A stretch of 64,000 nucleotides of DNA from DASXTC01 sp036505635 (lineage in GTDB: Bacteria > Acidobacteriota > Polarisedimenticolia > JACPZX01 > DASXTC01), in assembly GCA_036505635.1 (NCBI GenBank), contig DASXTC010000056.1:92790-156789 (forward strand), given 5' to 3'. The notes under the pieces are model-generated. The model worked only from the letters and a program-made list of their open reading frames with translations. It had not been told where the DNA came from and ran no database searches. Position 1 is the stretch's first letter; each line of letters opens with the position of its first letter. The translations under genes and the position numbers were made by a program. Positions 59,715 to 64,000 of the stretch are shown here, one piece after another.

Positions 59715-60677
59715 CTAGAAAAAGAGCTCGGCCTTCCCCTTCACGTCATCCTGGATCTGGACCTGGATTTGTTTGGCCGTATTCATGTTGACCGAAAGGG
59801 AGACGTTGCGCGGCGCCGTGATGGGGATGCGGGCCGGATCCTCCCCCGCCAGGACCCGCAGGGCCAGCTCCCCCGACTGCCTGCCGACGTCCTGGTAGTC
59901 GACCGAGAATGCGAGCAGGGCGCCCGCCTTCACGAAAGAGGGTGACAGTCCGACGAAGGGGACGCGGTTGCGCAGCGTCGCGAGGAGGATCTGGCGGAGC
60001 CCCTGGGGCGAGAAGACCGTGCTGTCGGCCACCGACCAGAGCACGTCGACGCGGTCGCCGAGCTGCTCGGTGACGCTGACCACGTCCTTCTCGGAGGCCA
60101 CCTGCATCGCGACCAGCTCGAGACCCAGGGACGCGGCCGTCTGCGCGGCCGTCTCGACGATCGGCCCGGTCACGGCGGGATTGTAAAGGACCCCCACGCG
60201 CTTGACCGAGGGCAGGACCTCCTTAAGCTTGATGAACTGCGTCCTGAGCGGAATCTCCATGGAGGCGCCCGTCATGTTGCCGCGCGACTCCCGCATGCCT
60301 TGCAGGGCTTCGTTGCCGGATGATGGCAGGACGAGTGAGAAGATGATGGGGATGTCGCGGATCTCCTCGGAGATCATGCCGGTGGCGGTGCTGCCGATCG
60401 TGAGTATGAAGTCCGGTCTTCGGGTTCTGATCCTGGCCGCAAGGTTTTTCTGATCGATCGCGGGGCCTTCCGCGCTGAACTCCTGGAGCTTGTAGGAGCG
60501 CCCCGAGCTCTTGAGAACCTCCTCGAATCCGCGCAGGGCCTGCCGGTACGGCGCGGCGTCCCGGCTCAGAACCACGGCGATCGTCAATGGCGCGTGGGAG
60601 AAGGCGGGCACCAGCTCGGTCACAAGGACGACGCAGACCACGAGCGCCTGCGCCATCCGCCTGAATCGAGCAGTCAT
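59715..60677 (-). CDS. ABC-type solute-binding protein (PF04392-like)
   Basis: 320 residues from ATG 60677; GGAGGA lies 8 nt upstream, so the longer frame is rejected. A signal peptide (about 1-28) precedes a two-lobed binding fold: IAVVLSRDAAPYRQALRGFE, PDFILTIGSTATGMI, VGVLYNPAV and the final GRQSGELALRVLAGEDP. This is the TrpX/ABC_sub_bind family. No permease or ATPase gene follows; the next gene is a histidine kinase, so signalling is more likely than uptake. Confidence 0.88.
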   Translation of the reverse strand: MTARFRRMAQALVVCVVLVTELVPAFSHAPLTIAVVLSRDAAPYRQALRGFEEVLKSSGRSYKLQEFSAEGPAIDQKNLAARIRTRRPDFILTIGSTATGMISEEIRDIPIIFSLVLPSSGNEALQGMRESRGNMTGASMEIPLRTQFIKLKEVLPSVKRVGVLYNPAVTGPIVETAAQTAASLGLELVAMQVASEKDVVSVTEQLGDRVDVLWSVADSTVFSPQGLRQILLATLRNRVPFVGLSPSFVKAGALLAFSVDYQDVGRQSGELALRVLAGEDPARIPITAPRNVSLSVNMNTAKQIQVQIQDDVKGKAELFF

Positions 60678-60718
60678 CCTGTAATCCTCCTTCCGAGGAG
60701 GAGATGAAAACGATGTGG

Positions 60719-60760
60719 GCCGCCCGGGACGGGAGCGCAACGGCACCCACCCCGGGCGGC
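60719..60760. repeat. Perfect 10-base inverted repeat between the TonB receptor and solute-binding genes
   Basis: GCCGCCCGGG at 60719-60728 and CCCGGGCGGC at 60751-60760 are exact reverse complements with a 22-nt spacer. On the minus-strand transcript the stem is followed by a short TTTT a few bases later. It could be an attenuating terminator that lowers expression of the binding protein below the receptor, or an operator. Confidence 0.6.
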
Positions 60761-60803
60761 TATATGCTGGGCCGCGTTCCTGGCTCGGGCCGGCCCCACC
60801 GGG

Positions 60804-63419
60804 CTAGAAGCGGAACTCCAGACCGACCTGGAGGATCCTCCCGAAATCAACGTCCACAGGGCCCTGGAAGGTGCTCGCCCCCGAGAACCTCTCGACGTCG
60901 ATGACGTTGAGCTCGTTGGTGAGGTTGAACACCTGAGCCGTGATCTTCATCTGGCTGCGGCTCATCACGAACCGCTTCGAGAGCGACAGGTCGAGCGACC
61001 GCACGGGCGGCATCCGTTCGGAGTTCTTGTCGCCCGTGCTGGTGTCGATGACGGCCTGTCCGCCGACCACCGTCAGCGGGCTGTAGAGCCGGCCCGACTG
61101 GTAGCGGAAGATACCGGTCACCTCCAGACCGAACGGCAGGTTTCCAAACGCGGAAAGGTTCACGATGTCCGGGCGGTCGTACGCGAGCCGGGAGAACTTC
61201 AGCGCCTCGGCGTCCGCCCGGTTCTCGAACCCGAAATCATCCGATGAATCGCCGCGCACCCGCGATCGGGTGTAGGAGCCGATGAGCTCGAACCGGTGGC
61301 TGAAGGGCTTCCGGATCGACAGCTTGAGATCCGAGTAGTCAGACTCGCCCCTCGTATCCAGGATGATCGCCGCCGTGGCTCCCGGGTCGACCGTCACGCC
61401 CGGCGGGAGATTGCTCAGGTCGGTCGTGAAGGAGGTCCGCATCTGGTGGCGCCCCTCCCACTGGGTGTGGCTGACGCCGACCCGGATGCTCCACGGGAGC
61501 TCCTGCTCGAAACCGACGGTCCACGAGTCCTTGTAGGGCGACTTGAGCTCGCCGTCGACCACGTAGTCGTAGTCCGCGTAGAGACCTGTGGTGGTCGTCG
61601 CGGTGCCGGCGTTGTAGAGCTCGTAGGTGGTGCTGTAGCCGTCGGTGTTCAGGTAGTCCACGAAGCTCGTGAAGACATTGTCGTAGAAACGGCCGTAGTT
61701 GGCGTAGACCTTCGTCTTGCCCCTGCCCCTGGGATCGAACACCACGCCGGCCCTCGGGGCGAAGTTCTGATCGCCGATGACCGTCTGGTGATCCCAGCGC
61801 ACGCCCCCTTCGACCGTCCACTTCTCATTGATCACCCAGGTGTCCTGGATGAACGCGTCCGCCTCTCCGTCGACCCGATCGGTCTTCTCGGCGTTGCGGT
61901 AGTCGTTGATGTAGCGTAGCGTGGAACCGGCGCCCAGGCCCTGGACGTAGGCGTCGAAGTTGAGCGTGACGTCTTCGGCGCGGAAGATACCGGTGAAGTC
62001 GAGGAAGGAGTAGTCAAAGCCGGTCTTGATGCGATGGGTCCCCTTCTCGATCGTCACGGCCGAGCTCAAACGGATCCTGTCCGTGCTGCGGTCCTGATCG
62101 TAGGGATAGGTCCCTTGGTACGCCCGCGGCAGGCCGGGGCTGAAAACGACCTGGAATGACCCCAGCGTGTCGTCGGAGGGCCGGGCGGTCAGGTACTGGT
62201 GGTGGGCGAAGAGCTGCGTCTCCAGGAACATGCTCGGGCTGAGGGTGTGCGTGTCCCTGAGCTGAATGAAATACCCGCCCTGCGTCTGGTCGTAGTTGGT
62301 GCCCGGCCCGAACCGTGCGTCCGTGATCAGGTTCTCGAACTTGGAGGGGTCGGTGGCCATGTTCACGACGAACGTGTTGTCGGGGCTGATCTGCCATGTC
62401 GTCTTGAACTGGCCGTGGAACCGGTCCCCGGTCCGCTCCGAATCGTTGAACACCGACCCGATGTCCTCCTGCCAGTACTGGAAGGAGGAGGCGAACCAGG
62501 CCCGGTTTTTCGCCAGGGGACCGGTGAACGAGACCTCCTGCCACTGCTGGGACTCGGGGCGCGGGTTGTTGTTGTTCGTCAGGTCTCCGTCGCTGTCGGC
62601 GTTGGCGATGACGTCGTCGAATCCCTGCAGGCTCGATCCCCAGGAGTCATTCCTGATAAAACCGCTGTAGAGCACCTCGAAGGTGTTGGTGCCCGACTTG
62701 GTGATGATGTTGGCGATGCCGCCTGACTGCTCGCCGTACTCGGGCAGGAAGCCCGAGGTGTTCATCTCGAACCGCTCGATGGCGTTCTGGTTGACGTTGA
62801 GACCGAAAGTGCCGGTGACCGAGTCGTTGATTGTGGCGCCGTCCAGCCGGAAGCCGTTCTGCGTGACGCGGCTGCCGTTGACGTGGAATTGCGCCAGCGT
62901 GAAGCCCTCGTCGTTGCTGACGCCGGGGAAGAGGGTGAGGATCTGCTGATAGCGGCGGGAGATCAACGGCAGCCTGTTCACGTAGGTGGCGTCGACGATC
63001 TCCTTGCTGGAGGAGCTGCTCGTGTCGACCACCGGCCGCTCCGCCTGGACCGTGACCTTCTCGCTGAGCCCCTCTGGCAGCTTCAGATTGAAGGTCCGGC
63101 TCTCGTCGGGGTTCACCACGATCTGGACGATCTCGAAGGGGCGGTACCCAATCAGGCTGACGGTCATGCTGTAGACCCCGACCGGAAGCCCGTTGATGAC
63201 GAAGGCCCCTTCCTCGTTGGTGATCGCGGTGCGGACCGCGTTACCGAGCGCGACGCTGGCCAGCGCAACGGTGGCGCCAGGAAGGAAGTTGCCGGAATCA
63301 TCCGTCACGCTCCCTCGGATCGACCCGGTGATATTGGCCTGTGCATGGGTGAGCGGGGTCAGAGAGAGCGCGACCGCCGCCAGCGCCACGAGCAGGGTGC
63401 AGAGGCGACTGAGGCTCAT
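60804..63419 (-). CDS. TonB-dependent receptor with carboxypeptidase-regulatory domain (Oar-like)
   Basis: 871 residues from ATG 63419, with GGAGGA 7 nt upstream; a longer frame is rejected. The signal peptide ends near THAQA. A CarboxypepD_reg domain (GSIRGSVTDDSGNFLPGATV) is at about 32-115, a plug domain (HVNGSRVTQNGFRLDG, GGIANIITKSGTN) at about 125-245, and the barrel ends in the outer-membrane terminal Phe (GLEFRF). Oar-like receptors are expanded in Acidobacteriota. The ligand is unknown. It is the first gene of a set with a solute-binding protein and a kinase. Confidence 0.93.
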   Translation of the reverse strand: MSLSRLCTLLVALAAVALSLTPLTHAQANITGSIRGSVTDDSGNFLPGATVALASVALGNAVRTAITNEEGAFVINGLPVGVYSMTVSLIGYRPFEIVQIVVNPDESRTFNLKLPEGLSEKVTVQAERPVVDTSSSSSKEIVDATYVNRLPLISRRYQQILTLFPGVSNDEGFTLAQFHVNGSRVTQNGFRLDGATINDSVTGTFGLNVNQNAIERFEMNTSGFLPEYGEQSGGIANIITKSGTNTFEVLYSGFIRNDSWGSSLQGFDDVIANADSDGDLTNNNNPRPESQQWQEVSFTGPLAKNRAWFASSFQYWQEDIGSVFNDSERTGDRFHGQFKTTWQISPDNTFVVNMATDPSKFENLITDARFGPGTNYDQTQGGYFIQLRDTHTLSPSMFLETQLFAHHQYLTARPSDDTLGSFQVVFSPGLPRAYQGTYPYDQDRSTDRIRLSSAVTIEKGTHRIKTGFDYSFLDFTGIFRAEDVTLNFDAYVQGLGAGSTLRYINDYRNAEKTDRVDGEADAFIQDTWVINEKWTVEGGVRWDHQTVIGDQNFAPRAGVVFDPRGRGKTKVYANYGRFYDNVFTSFVDYLNTDGYSTTYELYNAGTATTTTGLYADYDYVVDGELKSPYKDSWTVGFEQELPWSIRVGVSHTQWEGRHQMRTSFTTDLSNLPPGVTVDPGATAAIILDTRGESDYSDLKLSIRKPFSHRFELIGSYTRSRVRGDSSDDFGFENRADAEALKFSRLAYDRPDIVNLSAFGNLPFGLEVTGIFRYQSGRLYSPLTVVGGQAVIDTSTGDKNSERMPPVRSLDLSLSKRFVMSRSQMKITAQVFNLTNELNVIDVERFSGASTFQGPVDVDFGRILQVGLEFRF

Positions 63420-63515
63420 TTGCAAGTCCTCCGTCCGGCCGCGGCCGGGGTTCCCATCTTCAGTCACTGTATGGAATAGCGCGTTTGATATACCTCTTCT
63501 CTTGGGCGCCGGATA

Positions 63516-63543
63516 TGTATAGGCCCCGATTAGACTGTGTCAA
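63516..63543 (-). promoter_or_regulatory. Sigma-70-type promoter for the TonB receptor operon
   Basis: On the minus strand TTGACA (63543-63538), 16 nt, TATACA (63521-63516). The transcript start near 63509 leaves a leader of about 90 nt before ATG 63419. Confidence 0.75.
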
Positions 63544-63675
63544 GAAAGGTCATTCTGACCTGATACTCCGCGTGGTGCGGAAATCCCCTTGTCCTGATTG
63601 GCATATTCGAGGGGTGAAGCGTGAGGCGGCTTCCGCGCGGCCGGCCACGTGGTCGAGAGGAGGATGCGGGGCGCG

Positions 63676-63703
63676 TTGACAAGAAAATCAAAGACGGTAT
63701 GAT
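63676..63703 (+). promoter_or_regulatory. Sigma-70-type promoter for the gene at 63760
   Basis: TTGACA 63676-63681, 16 nt, TATGAT 63698-63703. The predicted start near 63710 gives a leader of about 50 nt with AAGGAGGAG before GTG 63760. The 340 bases between the two divergent genes hold these two promoters and no other feature I can see. Confidence 0.75.
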
Positions 63704-63759
63704 TACCGGACTCGATCTATCGGCGACCCGAGCCCGATTCCTTGAAGGAGGAGTTTCCA

Positions 63760-64000
63760 GTGAGATTCGACCGCACTCTCTTCTGTTCGCTGACCGCCGT
63801 AGCGCTCCTCCTCTCATGCACGGCAAGCGGCGCTCGGGAGGGTTCGTCGCCGCCGGCGCAGGCCGGCGCGGCCCCCGACAAGATTCAGTACCGCGATGGG
63901 CTCTCCGGGGTCGATTTCACCGGGCTGGACGCCTCGGCGAAGGAGCGCGCCCTCAAGATCATGAACGCCCAGGGGTGTGATTGCGGCTGCGGCATGATGA
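63760..64000 (+). CDS. Lipoprotein with CDCGCGM cysteine motif, N-terminal part
   Basis: About 80 residues are visible before the right edge. GTG 63760 follows AAGGAGGAG by 6 nt. The signal ends in a lipobox ALLLSC, so the mature protein is a lipoprotein. A Gly/Ala/Pro linker leads to FTGLDASAKERALKIMNAQG then CDCGCGM. In related bacteria this cysteine cluster, often with a later Cys, precedes a thioredoxin-like DsbA/KefC-type domain, so the full protein may be a thiol-disulfide enzyme. That is inferred from memory of the motif; the domain is outside the window. Confidence 0.75.
   Translation, partial: MRFDRTLFCSLTAVALLLSCTASGAREGSSPPAQAGAAPDKIQYRDGLSGVDFTGLDASAKERALKIMNAQGCDCGCGMM

Noticed and set aside
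57933..59945. 670-codon open frame on plus opposite the membrane kinase
   Set aside because: Shadow frame with Leu/Asp/His repeats; kinase motifs on minus are decisive.
1..64000. CRISPR arrays, IS elements, tRNA or rRNA genes, phage or conjugation genes
   Set aside because: No regularly spaced repeats, transposase or integrase motifs, or conserved RNA-gene sequence were seen on either strand.

Overview
This is a GC-rich chromosomal window from a Gram-negative bacterium. An Oar-type TonB-dependent receptor, periplasmic cytochrome c maturation and signal peptidase I show a diderm cell. The mix of an FG-GAP/ASPIC-UnbV protein with TPRs, phosphodiesterase-TPR fusions, DUF4388 proteins and an LPP20-like protein resembles Acidobacteriota or a related environmental lineage. 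That placement is inferred from gene content, because no rRNA or marker tree is available here. I see no rRNA, tRNA, IS element, prophage or CRISPR array.

Layout. 1-6250 is a System I cytochrome c maturation operon (ccmE end, ccmF, a Cys-rich ccmH, a short ccmI-like gene, ccmA, ccmB, ccmC, ccmD) running into a small exported Cys protein and a monohaem cytochrome c. 6260-9601 holds gamma-glutamyltransferase, a LOG-like protein, signal peptidase I and a 62-residue protein. nadB (minus) meets them tail to tail. 11260-16835 is a four-gene operon behind a near-consensus promoter: DUF4388-TM-SPOR, TPR plus HExxH peptidase, DUF4388-like plus J-domain plus TPR, and an SDR. 16868-30854 is mostly minus strand: FTCD, FIST, mutS2, AI-2E-type permease, pgsA, LPP20-like, hfq, miaA, DUF4388 and SpoIID/SPOR, then a HAD gene on plus and folB on minus. 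30937-37271 has an MFS exporter and a plus-strand set of a small RNA-era-unrelated protein with a DUF6982-like look, an M24 peptidase, a sodium:solute symporter and an M2/M3-type peptidase that has lost HExxH. 37287-41892 (minus) has a disulfide-isomerase-like/thioesterase fusion, a B12-binding radical SAM protein and a hybrid histidine kinase. 42012-45641 is a 1209-residue TPR/FG-GAP/ASPIC protein. 45657-53683 is metabolic: D-aminoacylase-like, an FmdB zinc ribbon absent from simple long-ORF lists, a HAD phosphatase, a pseudouridine synthase, a class V aminotransferase, an epimerase, a DUF1028 protein and a DapA-like aldolase. 53719-55335 has two exported proteins of unknown role. 55271-63419 (minus) is TonB receptor, solute-binding protein, membrane histidine kinase, then phosphodiesterase-TPR. 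The window ends in the start of a lipoprotein gene.

Themes. (1) Many genes without a Shine-Dalgarno sequence have a -10-like hexamer 6-9 nt before the start codon, which suggests leaderless transcripts; 49610-49639 looks like one symmetric -10 serving two divergent leaderless genes. (2) Three proteins share DUF4388 with a short helical module, and one of them ties it to a peptidoglycan-binding SPOR domain; the operon at 11347-16835 is the best candidate for an undescribed system. (3) A TonB receptor, an orphan solute-binding protein and a hybrid kinase, with no permease or ATPase, look like a sensing rather than a transport cassette.
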